Below are positions 10,383 through 43,321 of a DNA stretch of 64,000 nucleotides, piece by piece. Source of the stretch: Zygnema cylindricum. Its lineage: Eukaryota; Streptophyta; Zygnematophyceae; Zygnematales; Zygnemataceae. The stretch is from NCBI GenBank assembly GCA_037447655.1, contig JBBHKE010000023.1, positions 1 through 64,000 on the forward strand, read 5' to 3'. Numbering within the stretch: the stretch's first letter is position 1; each line of letters starts with the position of its first letter. Position numbers and translations under genes: made by a program. The notes beneath the pieces were generated by a model. That model worked only from the letters and a program-made list of their open reading frames with translations. It made no database searches and was not told the DNA's origin.

Positions 10383-13111
10383 TAGCGATACATGGTTGTA
10401 CTTAATTAGGGTTTCGTAGGGTTTTGTGTTTTGCAAATGCTAACCATACACGGTTGTTATTAAAGGCTACATCTCGATTGTCCGATAAGATGATTTTAAG
10501 AGTCTGGATGATTCAACATTGTAGCCTCTTTTCCCGTGAGAAGAATTTTTAGGGTTTTACACTAGAAAAATCCGCAAAACAAATAAAAATCACTCAGACG
10601 GCTATTTTAGAATTTTACAGCACGACCGTTCGTACTGTACTGTACTTTCCAATTTTTGTTAATTTCAATAATTTGGTATTGGAACCAAAATCAGTATTCG
10701 AGAAAATTATGCCGATAAGATCTAAAATAAATGTTATGAAATTTTAAAACCTCCTTAGAGTGGTGGAGGCAGCATCCGGGCGACCCCCCCCACCAATCAG
10801 AGAAAGGCGGTCAATTATATCGAAATATCGGATTAGGGTAAGGTTCCATTGGGGGAAAAATGTCGTTTTTTACTAAAAGCCGTACTGGTTCGTATAGTGC
10901 TGTACCAGCAAAAATAAAATGTCACCAAAACAAGCATACTGAATGAGGGATTTGATTCTCCACGTTTATGGGCGTAAACGTGGACCGTCGGATGCATAAT
11001 CGGATACGCCATCGTCTAACACTTTCATTTCGCAAGAAGTGACCCGGAGTAGGTCAATTCTAAGCGCTTGAACGTATAACACCGTGCCTCGTGGAAAAGT
11101 GAACAAATATCCACGACGACCGCGAGACCAGGTGGGTACACGTCGCATATGACATGTGCCCCCTGCCAGGGAGGATGCAAGGCCGCCGGAAGCCGCAAGA
11201 AACTTTTTGATGGAGGACATTGTTTCACGCTTCTGTTGCCATCCACTAACTATTTTGACATATTCGCACGCTTTTACATATCTTAAGTTTCGTCCGCCCG
11301 TACAGATATCATTCAATACGTCGTACGAGTCATTTTTTACCTTCGGTGGTACAAATATGTGGTCACAATTTGTTGTTAGAGTTTCTTTAAATATTACCAT
11401 AATCGAATTCATATATTACGTGGACCAATAACAGTGTGCCACGCAAATAAAATGTCGGTTACTGACCCGACACAATGGAACGATGGCTTCAGTGAACGAA
11501 TTTTCGACGTTTACTGAGACCGCCTAATGGAACAACGCTCTTATCACAAAATTCGGTAAATCTCAGAAGGAAACCGCGTAGTTAAAAGAAGTACGGCAAC
11601 GAGGGAAATTGTATTTTTCCACGAATGAGATGGCTTTGTCGCCGAATTATTTTGCGGGATTTTTAGGAGAATGTGAGGATGAATGACGTCATCAGGACGT
11701 TGAATGCTTCAATTGTGGAATCGGGCCATGTGATAAAATATTGCCCTTATTTATTACGAATTTTACAAAAAAATAAAAAACGAAAAAAACAAACGCATTT
11801 TCGCAAAAAAGTTAAAATCCGTACGTTTGGTTACCTCTATAGTATTTAATAAAGGGGCTGAGTCGTGTTCCATCAAGCAAAGAGTGAGGTAATTTACTGG
11901 AAAACGTACTTTTTTGTACTATGGCGTAGTTCTTTTTTCCCTTTCTATATAAAACGTGTTCACCAGAGATTCGGCAAGATTCTCCAAACTTTTGGGCAAT
12001 AATTTAGACCGTCCGATTTTGAGATTTCGAAGCAAACGCTCCTTCTGTCGAGTGTTTGGAGATTCTACTCAACTGTCCCTAGGAGGACACTTTCCCTCCG
12101 TTAACCCTAAAAAACCCTAAAAACCCTTAAAAACCCTAAAAACCCTTCTTTTCCTTCGCGTAAAGGACTTTGCGTTTAAAACATAATGACAAAATTCGCA
12201 TAATGATAAAATACGCACGTAAAATAGTTAAAATTTAATACGTTTTTATAAATCTTAAATTTCGCTCGTCCGTACAAATCGCAGTTTAGATTTTGTGCTT
12301 TTCAAATCTTTCACTATTCCTGGCCGTCTGAACATGAACCTACGTGGCTCCAATTGAAATGAAGCACGTAGTCGATTTGTGCCTCGCTGGCACGACCTGA
12401 TGTAGAAATGATGAAAATATTACTGCCAGTAAACTTGTCCGTACGATTACTGGAAACATGATGAAAATATTACTGCCAGTAAACGTGTCTGTACGATTAC
12501 TGGAAACGCCTGATGGACGACGACCCTCATAAGCGCGGCAAATATTAACCGGCTGATGACACTTTTAACTTTTTGTCAAGTCAATGTGTTGACCGTCAAA
12601 TCCCAGCTCAATGATACGAAATTTGTACTATAGTGTACCTAAATTGTACCATTCTGTAAAGGATGACGTAAGCGCTTGCGGCCAAACAAAAATGACGCAT
12701 GCGCTGGTCATTTCCCAAAATTAATGTTAATGTTTTTTGTTTGTTTCTCGACACAAATACACAAAACAGCGTTATTACTTATTAGCACTAATTTGTCGTT
12801 TTGGATAAAGTTTTCTAACACTAATAACGAAGAGCGGTATAGTCAAGAGATGTTTTTTTTTCACCCAAACCCGTCAGCCAATCAGGTGACGACATAACAA
12901 ATGACGTCACCAAAATAGAACGACAATTCTGTGGATTTGTTGGGGCGGGGAACAATCAATCTTTTGTCCTATCCATCTGGTACAACTGTTCAAGTACAGA
13001 ATGGCAGCCAGTACGAAATGACAGCAGTACGAAATGTCAATCGGTACAAAGTGCAAAGTGGCATCCAGTACGGAATGTCAGCTGTACGGAAAACCGATAC
13101 CAAGTATGGAA
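10383..13111. other. Gene-free, repeat-derived sequence
   Basis: No gene is supported. Recognisable pieces are the second copy of the 5036-5260 repeat (10965-11200), the second copy of the 6515-6625 repeat (11425-11535) and degenerate AAACCCT-type runs at about 12105-12150. There is also a direct tandem duplication of about 52 bp (12407-12456 and 12459-12508, ATGATGAAAATATTACTGCC) and a minisatellite built on CAGTACGAAATG(A/T)CAG from about 13000 that resumes at 13571 beyond the next MITE. Confidence 0.5.
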
Positions 13112-13570
13112 CATAGTTCAAAAGTAGGCGTTTTCAATTGTAGGCCTTTTGTCGGCACCTTTATCGTAAGTAGTGTTATGGGCTTTTCATGTGATCTTCT
13201 TAAGTCGCTACTTTGATCAGAGACCGTCCGATCGTCCAAATCTGACGATAGTCCTATTATAAGTTGTGTTATGGGCTTTCCATGTGACCTGCTTAAGTCG
13301 CTACTTTGATCGGCGACCGTCCGATCGTCCGAATCTGACGGTTCAAATAATAAATACCTCAAAACTCACAGAAAATTAATTTTTTGTCCGAATGTTTTTC
13401 AAAATTTAGACATGTCGTTTAATTCTTTATCGAACGATGTGCAACTCAACCCCTGTTACTATTTTATTTCAGTTTGCGGCCAATACAATATGGGTCTTAA
13501 GGGTATATTGTATTTTTTGCGTACAATAGGCATATTGTATGGGTATACTTTCACCTACTTTTGAACTATG
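13112..13570. mobile_element. hAT-like MITE, copy 2, with internal duplication
   Basis: It has the same CATAGTTCAAAAGTAGG termini as 9325-9630. The flanking 8-mers are GTATGGAA (13104-13111) and GTAAGGAA (13571-13578), a target duplication with one mismatch. It is longer than copy 1 because a segment of about 95 bp (GTGTTATGGGCTTTTCATGTG...) is duplicated in tandem (about 13156-13250 and 13257-13345). It interrupts a minisatellite of CAGTACGGAATG-like units. Confidence 0.8.
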
Positions 13571-13845
13571 GTAAGGAATGACAGCCAGTACGGAAAGACA
13601 ACCAGTACGGAATGGAGGATTTCAAAAGTGCTACACGACAAAATAATGAAAAGGCGGTTATCGAGCCGTACGAATTGCAAAATAGCTTCTATCTTGTTTT
13701 TAGGGTTTTTTATGGGACCAATTAAGTGATGTTTAAGTCGTGACTTTTACAGTGGGGGTGATAAAAGATATCTTGAGTGGCGAAAATAACATTAACACTA
13801 ATAGCGGTAAGGGTATACTTCACTTCTCGCTGTTGGATCTTTTAG

Positions 13846-13993
13846 TAGATAGTCCCTTCCCTCCCTCCTCTCTCCTTCCCTCCTTCCCTCCCTCTCTCCC
13901 CCCCTCCCCCCCTCTCCCTCTCTCTTCCTCTCTCTCCCTCTCCCTCCTTCAGAGGGGGAGAGGGAGAGAGGGGGAGGGGGAGAGAGAGAGAGG
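13846..13993. repeat. Pyrimidine tract turning into its purine complement (large hairpin)
   Basis: A run of TCCCTCCC-type pyrimidines (13853-13950) is followed directly by GGGGGAGAGGGAGAG-type purines (13952-13993), so a single strand can fold on itself. No coding content. Confidence 0.7.
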
Positions 13994-14691
13994 CTCTTAG
14001 TTAATTATAGTTGTTGAATCATACCATAAAAGAACACCACATACATACCATTTTTTTCTACAATTTTAGTCACCATGAGTCGGCCGAAAGTTTGCAGATT
14101 TAAGACGTGTGACATCACTCACCAATTGGACGCGACAAAAACTTGGTATGAGTTAATGCAAATAAGAACCCAAAAAACCCTAAGAAACCTCAAAAAAACC
14201 CTAAAAAACCCTGACAAACAACAAAGCCCGGGCTCTTGTAAAGTGGAATCTGCGAACTGGATGTGAAATCTTTGCCTTCTCTCTATTAACATACAAATTC
14301 GCTTAACCACAACCACATTTTCAGAGTAGGAAATGAAACAGTATGTCGTGTTTTTGATATGATCAAAAACGAAGTTCATTTTTTTATTATTAAATTGCCC
14401 ACTGAGCATATTGAACATGGTCATCAAATAAAAAAGAAAAAAAGAAAAAAAGGAAAAAAAACTTTACATTAACCTTCGAAACTATTACATGTTTTGTAGA
14501 CATCAAACTCCCTCAACAATAAAAGACTCCCTCCCTCCCTCTCTCCCCTCCCTCCTCCCTTCCTCCCTTCCTTCCTCCCTCCCTCCCTTCCCCCCCCTCC
14601 CGTCCTTTCTCTCCCCCTTCCCGCTCTCTTTCTCAGTTTATCCATTTAGAAAATGAAATATTTTTCTAGCGGTTTGCAACAATTTGGAATC
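13994..14691. other. No supported gene; CT-rich tract
   Basis: It contains a pyrimidine tract at about 14525-14640 and a CCCTAAAA-like run at about 14165-14215. I see nothing else. Confidence 0.45.
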
Positions 14692-14893
14692 TCATGTATC
14701 GCAATTAATGTTAATGTTCTTTTGCTGCTTAAAACATCTTTTCTCCATGCACGCTTGTCAGATTTTTTACTGGAAATTGCCAGTTGGAAGGTGAGAATTT
14801 AACCTTTCAATCACAATCATCAGATTAACAATCCGATAAGTGCGCACGAAGAAAAGGTAAATGGTTAAAACACCATTAACACTAGTAACAGTC
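14692..14893. repeat. Hairpin MITE family 1, copy 3
   Basis: It shows TATCGCAATTAATGTTAATG, then GCTTAAAACATCTTTTCTCC, and the mirrored right arm ending in CATTAACACTAGTAACAG. It is more diverged than copies 1 and 2. Confidence 0.65.
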
Positions 14894-16403
14894 CCAGTCT
14901 CACACGGAACTGAGTACATCAGACAGCATTCAAAGAATCTTATAAGGAAACGCGAACAGAAAGAAAGATATTGTAAAGACAGATTGAAACTTGTCCCCCG
15001 TGTAAATTCAAGAGAAAGAAATCCGCCCTGATTGTTGTCTTTTACAACCAAAGTTGCCCTTGCGAAATATTCTACAAACAATGAAGCGCTCGCTAGTGAT
15101 AATGTTACCACATAAATACATCAAAGAGTATTTGCTTTTTGTAGACAAAATCTACATCAAGGCAAATGTCATCGTGAAATAATGTTGTTTTGGGTTTAAA
15201 TGTACAAGCACGCTGAGCTACTACTAACCGGTAAATTTAACGTGGTATGGTGATGCGATATCTAAAACTGGAACAATTTTCAAAACTACAAGTTTTGTAA
15301 GGTTTCAATGTCCCAACAACTTGCCACTTAAAATTTCAGTGGTCACAGAAGTTACCCTTCCGTTGTTATGCCAGTCCACTTGTCAGAACGTCATTGCCAA
15401 GAAAATGAGTGAAAACTAGGCCTAGCATCAGGAAAGAGTAGACCGTATTTATTCGGTGTCCTTGTGCAAAATCTCAACTGCGTTTCAGTTTCCGTTTTGT
15501 CATACAGACTTTTCATCGAACACATAAAAACAAGAAAAAAAAAGCGTGGATTGCATCAAGTTATCCATCACCGTGGACAAGAAACTTCCGAAATAGTAAA
15601 ACATAAAATCTCAAAAAAGCCTAATAAAAACCTTCTACTTGAAGACTGCGGATCAGGAAAAAAATCCCATCTCGCAGTTCCTCTTCCTACATCCTCCCTG
15701 TCTCTCCTCCCAACAATAAAACAAACATCCTTTAGGTATCAAGAATTAAGGTTCACCTGTTTTATCTTCTAACCAAGCAGCATGTACATGGAAAACCAGA
15801 AACCGTTAGTTAAAACAGTCATTTTCCCCCCCGTTTCCGTCACTTCTATTTGCTTTACAACAACCACTTAACTCTCCGTCGGGACTAGTACCACCAATTT
15901 CCCTGTCCTGGGCCGGCCAGGAACATTTTTTTTCCCTCGGCCCGTTTTGCTTGGTGAACTAAAACTGTTCAGTTTCAGTTTCGTCATCTAGCTATCCAAT
16001 TAATTCAGAGCTTCTGCTGTAACTTTGGTAAAGGACGGTCTTCCAGTAAAATAAGACTGAAGCGATACGAAAATTAAAGAATCTTTTCACAAATTAAGTC
16101 AAAAAATAAAAGAGTTTACCTCTCTTTGCAGTAGATGGCAACAACAGGAATATTCCTGCTCTAGCTAACATTAACTATCAAATCCCATTCTAGGGCCAGA
16201 TCTAATTAGTTGGACAAAGTTGGAAATCTTTTGTCCTATCTGATTCTCTCCTGTAGGTCGGCCAACAGGCTGGAAGCAAGTGACGCCATTTTTCGGCTTG
16301 TCTGCCCAGCCAATGTCGAGACGTCCTGTTGTCTGCACGTGTGACATTTGTCACATCAAGTACAAGCGTCGTAATCAGTCTCTAACAAGTAACAGTACAG
16401 ACA

Positions 16404-16405
<2 letters not shown>
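14894..16405. other. No supported gene
   Basis: Ordinary mixed sequence. I searched it for an SMC3 start exon (Met followed by residues leading into VIIEGFKS) and found none. Confidence 0.4.
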
Positions 16406-16462
<57 letters not shown>

Positions 16463-16504
16463 TATATTTATTAAAAAACATATTAGTAAACTTTNNNNNN
16501 NNNN
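16406..16504. other. TA microsatellite and assembly gap
   Basis: A (TA)n run covers about 16406-16458. Ten N bases at 16495-16504 mark an assembly gap, followed at once by CT-rich sequence. Real sequence is missing here, possibly including the SMC3 5' end. Confidence 0.95.
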
Positions 16505-17280
16505 CCCCCTCTCCCCCTTTTTCCTCTCTCCCTCTGTGTCTCTTTCCTCTCCTCTCCCTCCCTCTCCCCATGTCTCCTTCCCTCTCTTTCACCTCTCCTC
16601 TCTCAATTCTCTCTGTTTCTCTCCCCCTCCTTTCAACTCTCTCTCTCTCCCTCCCCTTCTCTCCCATCTCTCTCTGTTTCTCTTTCCTCTCTCTTTCTCT
16701 GTCAGCTCTCACCCTCTGTCTCACTTTCGACACCTCTCTTTCTCTCCCACTCCGCCCTCTTTCTCTATCTTACCTCTCCCTCTCTTTCTCTCCTTCCTCT
16801 TCCATCCTCCCTCTCCTGTCTTTCTCGCTCTCCTTCTTCTCCTCCTTTATTCTTTGGTGTCCCTCTCCTTCTCCGCCTCTCCACTTTCTCTCCCTTCCTC
16901 TGTACCCCTCTCCCTCCCTCTCCTCTCCTTTCTCTGTGTCTCCCTCTCTCCTTTTTCCCCCTCTCCCCCTCCCTCCCTCTCCTTTCTCCCCCCTATTTTG
17001 TTGACCCTCTCCCTCTCTCCCCCTCTTGATCTTGTCTTTCTCTCTAGGTTCTCTCCCTCTCTTAATAACCCTCTTTCTCTCTTTCCCTCTCTCTCCTCTC
17101 CCTCTCTCCTTCCCTTCTGTCTTCTCCTTCTTCTCTTCCTCTTCTAATGACCCTCTTCCTCTCTCCCCCTCTCTCCACTCCTTCCCTTCCTTTCCCCTCT
17201 CCTATTCCTCTCGCTCGTCTAATGAATCCCCGCTCTCTCTCCCCCTCCCTCTCCCTCCCGCCTTTGTTTCTCTCCCCCAG

Positions 17281-38562
<21,282 letters not shown>

Positions 38563-38579
38563 AGATTTAGGGTCGAATG

Positions 38580-38865
38580 AAACTATCCTTCTCCCCCTTC
38601 CTTTCCTTTCTTCCTTTCCTTCCTTCTTCTTTCTTCCTTCTTCCTTCTTCTTCCTTCCTCTCCTCTCCTCTCTTCTCCTCTCCTATCCTATCCTATCCTA
38701 TCCTATCCTCTCCCCTCCTCTCCCCTCCTCTCCTCTCCTCTCCCTCTCATCTCATCTCCTTCTCACTCTCCCTCTCCCTCTCTCTTTCTCATGGAAAATG
38801 CTCTCAAATCCATAGAACAGGACCAAGGTCAACAAAATGGATAAAAGATTTTGGATCGAGTGCAA
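38580..38865 (+). repeat. CT-rich tract and echo of the SMC3 3' end
   Basis: After the SMC3 stop a pyrimidine tract (38584-38790) with TCCTATCCTATCC units is followed at 38791-38865 by a second copy of the gene's last coding bases and first 3' UTR bases (ATGGAAAATGCTCTCAAATC, then GACCAAGG, then TCAACAAAATGGAT, then TGGATCGAGTG). The stop codon is changed, so this is a decayed duplicate. Confidence 0.85.
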
Positions 38866-40020
38866 CAAGATTTGCTAAATGTTTTCGAAAACTTTTTGGC
38901 GACTTTTCCTCAACTTTTCCTTTTAACTTTCCCTTCAAACTTTTCCGCAAGATTTTCGTAAAAAAATTGTGAAATTGTCTGCCCCCTTTTCTGTATACTT
39001 TTCCGTAAACTTCTCCGTTGTTCTTGTATTAGCATTTTTTTTTCGTATTACTTTTTTTTTTTTTGGGTAAGATTTGTAAGGAAGCATTTTTTTTTTCACG
39101 TTTTTTTTTTTTTTAATTAAGAGTGTATATTACTAGAACTTAGCATTAAATTTGAAACGAAACTTGAACAAGAAATTTTGAAATCTTAAAGAAAGTTGTG
39201 AAGAATGTTTGAAGAAAAATTGAAAAAAAAAAGAGTTTTATAACTGGAATGATTTTTGATCGAGGCTTTTAGTTCTCTCTCTTGACTACTCTCTCATTTT
39301 TTTGGTTTTTTTAAGAATTGTGTTACGATTATTTTTTTACGTGTAATCATTGTTAAGTCTCCTATATACTTTTTAGAGTTTCCCTTTTTATTTTTTTGGC
39401 ACTTTTTAATCCCATGTTTGAATGTATAGGTTGAAAGATATTATTTATGTGGAGATTGCCTTTTTATTTCCATTTTCTGCAATTGATAGTGTATCAGAGT
39501 ACCAAATAAAAAGATTTTACCTTCCTTTTCGAGGGTGAAAGTACAATTCGTACACTTTTTTGGGTAAATATATGTACTGTTTGCCCTACAACTGCATGAT
39601 CTATTCTTATAACGGAGGCAAATTTCTTCAATGTACTTACCCTGTGACAAAAATAAGTAAGGTGAACTAAAAAAGGTTTAATAAATTAAAAAAAATCACT
39701 CAATTAAAAAGGTGATTCAAATTAAAAAGGTGAACTTCTGTATGTTATCTCTTCCTTTCATACTTTATAGATTTAGTACATCGACTGTAACTCCAAGTTG
39801 TAATATCTCTTGCACTGCTAAAAAGTCTGCAAATATCTTTTTGTCTTATATACATGATAAAACTTATTCAATAAAAAATATATATGTTTTTTTAAAGTCT
39901 TGTATAGTTGATTTTTATCTAATTTTATCATCTCGCCTTTATAACTCGCTAGCTTTGGCTCGTGGTATTATGCCTCGTGACATCAGTAACTCCGCAGATC
40001 GGACCAACTATCGTGTTAAC
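38866..40020. other. AT-rich sequence downstream of SMC3
   Basis: Probably SMC3 3' flank and intergenic DNA. No gene, RNA or clear repeat is seen. Confidence 0.4.
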
Positions 40021-40323
40021 TTACGTGGTTGCTTTTTGTAGATTTTTAGTTATGTTGGGGGTTTGGTGATAGATGTTGGCTTTTTCCTTTGATGTTTCGT
40101 TTGTTGCTTTTTGTTTCTTTGGGTGTTTTCGGTTTACTGGCCATCTTTTCATAGTTTTGTTGCTTTTGCCTTGCTTATCGGTTTTGCTTCTTCCCCCGAC
40201 ATGTAGTTTTTTAGTTTTTGCCATGCTACTTCCTTTTGTTCCCATGGACTCAGATGGTTTACCATCGCGCTTTTTAATAAAGTCAGCCATCTTTTTTTTT
40301 TGTGTTAACAAAACATTTAACAT
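40021..40323 (-). CDS. Doubtful small lysine-rich ORF (possible first exon)
   Basis: A minus-strand frame can start at the Met of MADFIKKRDGKPSES (about 40290) and encodes a strongly basic, Lys/Thr/Ser-rich stretch of about 89 residues. It ends next to a good donor (CAC|GTAAGT, about 40013-40024 on the plus strand). I recognise no domain. Basic composition would fit a nucleic-acid-binding protein or the ORF1 of a non-LTR element, but this is guesswork, and the AT-rich composition makes chance open frames likely. Confidence 0.22.
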   Translation of the reverse strand: MLNVLLTQKKKMADFIKKRDGKPSESMGTKGSSMAKTKKLHVGGRSKTDKQGKSNKTMKRWPVNRKHPKKQKATNETSKEKANIYHQTPNITKNLQKATT

Positions 40324-40671
40324 TAAATTATTTGAATTAATGTATATCTGCTCTACAAAACAATGATCGCGTTAAACAACTACTAGATACTATTTCTGAA
40401 TTCCGTTCCATTTGGTATTGCAATTAAAAGTTAAAACGTTGGAGAAATCGGCAAATCGGATTTGACACAATCTTAAACCGTCCCATGTGAGGAAAAATGG
40501 TACTATGTTTTTGATCAGTTATGATCAACATTGCTCGCAACCTTCTAAATAACATAGACATATCTCAAAATGAAAACAATAGCTTGCGGTCGCTTGCAAA
40601 ATACTTAACCGTCGAGTTCATGAGTCTCGATTGGATGGCGACTTGTCAGCCTTAATGCGGAAAAATTACAC

Positions 40672-40885
40672 TGCCAATTGTTATTAGTGTTACAAAGTTT
40701 TTTTCGCCACTTAAAACATCTTTTCTCCGTGCACACTTGTCGGATTGTCAATCCGATGGTTGCTATTGGAAGGCAAAATTCTCACATTCCAACTGGCGTT
40801 ATCCAATTGACAATCTGACGAGTGTGCACGAAAGAAAGATCTTTTAAGTGGTGAAAGACACTTTAACACTAATAACTATTAACTG
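40672..40885. repeat. Hairpin MITE family 1, copy 4
   Basis: It has CGCCACTTAAAACATCTTTT and the mirror AAAGATCTTTTAAGTGGTG, with an inner stem TTGTCGGATTGTCAATCCGA...TTGACAATCTGACGAG and a further CCAATTG/TATTGG arm. Termini TTATTAGTGTTA and TAACACTAATAA are inverted. Confidence 0.75.
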
Positions 40886-41540
40886 CGAGTGTTTGTATAT
40901 TGAGAGCCTCGTGCTGATATGTGCTTTTCCTTTACTTAGTAGAAACCTGAAAAAACCCTAAAAAGGTTTTTTAGGGTTTTTAGGGTTTCTTTACTCAGTA
41001 ATAATCGATGTATCGTTCCGGTAAACCGTGAAGGCTAATATCGCGATGGCATTACAATATATCGCGATGAGTTACCGGGTCGATAACCATCGAGGTCCTC
41101 CGTACGCCGATCTATCGAAAAAATTTCAAAACCTAAAAGGGGGGGAGGGGGAGGGGCTGCTCCGTACTGCTTTTCGTGCGATCAATTTCCGTACTTCATC
41201 TGTACAGACACAAACGTCTTACAAAATATATCGTGATGGTTTTAGTTTGTCCCCGAGCAATGTATCAGGCCCTTTGACCACTCGATATTCGATATATTGA
41301 ATATCAAACTTATCGCGATTTGGTATTTCCCGATACACAACACTAAAAAATATTACACCGTTGTAATACACGGTGTAATATTTTTTAAACAGCAGAGGTC
41401 GCAAACGGTCAACCGAAACCGTAACCGACCGTTAACCGACCGCCCGCGCCGGATCCGAAACGGATTCGGTTGCCAAATTTGGGGGGTCGGGCGGATTCGG
41501 GCGGGTGATTCACGAAAAAAAAAAATTTGGTTACGGTCGG
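40886..41540. other. Gene-free flank of the gypsy element
   Basis: It contains a short palindrome of CCCTAAAAAGG / TTTTTAGGGTTT at about 40950-40990 and a Pu-Py alternation. The bases before the LTR at 41541 are GTCGG, which do not clearly match the other side of the element. Confidence 0.4.
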
Positions 41541-42832
41541 TGTCATGCATGAGCATACAACCGTGTAACATGCATCACACCCAGCTAGCGTTGACAGTAA
41601 ACATCAGAAAAGGAATGAATCTCACTTATGTCTGGTGGTCAAGACCACGACCAAGGTTCAAAGAATATATACCATCAGAAATATCAATGAATCAGCCCAA
41701 GAAAGCAAGCAAACAAAATAAAAGTACAAAGCAAAGTCCGGTAGGTAAGGATAAAAAATGATGGAATTTCATATTTGCGACAGTGGCCACTAGGCCACTG
41801 AAGTCTTCAATATTCCCTACAGGAGTCCAACCAGCAGACAACAAACCTTCCTTAACTAAACGAAAAAGCCGAGAAAGCCAACACTTCCGAAGTCAGGAAG
41901 GACGCTGGACTGCGGAGTCAATGCACAAGCAAGCAGAAATCACTAGATGATCCGCACACCAGGGATTCATAGGCCACGGCAAGTGGAACACAGTCTGGAG
42001 GGAAACCTTGCAGCGTGGCTTGTGCCGATAGATTAGGTCAGGACTTAGGTACAAGAGAAGAAAAGATAGAAAGCTCACAGACAATAGCCAGCAAAAACTA
42101 AGGATCCGGAAAAGAGGAAAAACCCTAACTCAACAACTAGCCTGATACTAAATATGCGGCTGACAATCTAACTGAACCAAGTTCGACAAATCTCGAGAAC
42201 AAAGATTGCCAGAAAACGACAACTTCCCAATGTTGGATTCCCGTGCTGTAATTTGCAACTATTCCTACGCAGCCACATGGCATTTATCCTATGATGTTGC
42301 CTATCGTAAAGCTACACTAATTCTATGTGTCTTTGAGCAAGCAAGTTTCTATGTGGAAATGCTGCCAGTTTTGCGTGGCCGCCTCGGAATGCCTCACATC
42401 TATGCCTCGAGGATAAAAACCCTCCCTACGCTACAAAAATAATGCATGAACCTCCGAGGGTTCACGACTTAACCATCTGTCAGGTTTGGAGCCGTTTGAG
42501 TTCTTGACAACCGATGCCGAACCGCAATCCAGTACCACGTCGGTTTCCCGTTGTGTCGTACGTGAATGTAGTACGACCTTTGATTATCTTGTACTTTCAG
42601 CTGTACGCAAAATTCCAAACCTGTCATGTCACATACACGCCAATTTTGTATAGGATTCAACAATAATACCCAGTACCACGTCGGTTTCCCGTTGTGTCGT
42701 ACGTGAATGTAGTACGACCTTTGATTATCTTGTACTTTCAGCTGTACGCAAAATTACAAACCTGTCACATCACACACGCCAATTTTGTATAGGATTCAAC
42801 AATAATACCCGCCAACGCCTTACGGCATGACA
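41541..42832 (-). repeat. Gypsy LTR, full copy (3' side)
   Basis: It starts and ends with the inverted octamer TGTCATGC / GCATGACA. It is about 92% identical by eye to 61877-62887 (for example GCTGTAATTTGCAACTATT and GCAGCCACATGGCATTTATC). It carries an internal tandem duplication of about 140 bp (42525-42665 and 42666-42808) that the other LTR lacks. It lies 2 bp from a partial second LTR at 42835. Confidence 0.82.
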
Positions 42833-42834
42833 GC

Positions 42835-43066
42835 TGTCGTGCATGAGCATACAACCGTGTGAAACATGCATCACACCCAGCTAGCGATGACAGTACACAT
42901 CAGAAAAGGTATGAATCTCACTTATGTCCGGTGGTCAAGACCACGACCAGAGTTCAAAGAATATATACCATCAGAAATATCAATGAATCAGCCCAAGAAA
43001 GCAAGCAAACAAAATAAAAGTACAAAGCAAAGTCTGGTAGGTAAAGATAAAAAAGGATGGATTTAG
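42835..43066 (-). repeat. Partial gypsy LTR next to the PHD finger
   Basis: It repeats the first 230 plus-strand bases of 41541-42832 (TGTCGTGCATGAGCATACAA, then CACACCCAGCTAGCG, then GGTGGTCAAGACCACGACCA). It stops abruptly where the PHD-finger reading frame ends. The two LTR copies meet end to start with only GC between them. Confidence 0.8.
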
Positions 43067-43067
43067 C

Positions 43068-43321
43068 TCCTTAGCCTGCGGAGGAGCTGGTAAGGACAAC
43101 CGGTAGGTAGCGACATCCGTGGCAAAACCACCGTCCAGCCAGGATAGCGTGCAGAGGTGGGACCAAACACTCCATATGGAAACCCAGGTTGGAATAGTCA
43201 CAAAGAAGCATTGTTGTTTCTCCATCAGATCGCCGGCACAGCTGGCATTCAGTGGCCTCGCTAATCGGCATCCGCCATGGATCGATACTGTGGGAAAGAT
43301 CGGGTAGGTAGCGGGAGGCAT
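43068..43321 (-). pseudogene. Gypsy integrase C-terminal PHD finger
   Basis: The minus-strand frame ends at TAA (43071-43073) and carries the PHD pattern between 43247 and 43113: ECQLC, then LLCDYS, then GFHMECLVPPL, then RWFCHGC. One expected Cys is Ser (CDYS instead of CD-C), so zinc binding would be impaired. PHD fingers bind histone tails. If the copia element 43322-49921 is removed, this frame follows directly from the integrase tail (EHSKNCA at 49922), so it is the end of the gypsy polyprotein rather than a stray gene fragment. It may have replaced the chromodomain role in target choice; that part is inference. Confidence 0.72.

Noticed and set aside
12105-12150. Possible interstitial telomere repeats (AAACCCT-like; also 14165-14215 and 40950-40990)
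   Set aside because: The units are irregular (AAAACCCT, AAAAACCC) and too few; they are compatible with the plant motif but not a telomeric array.
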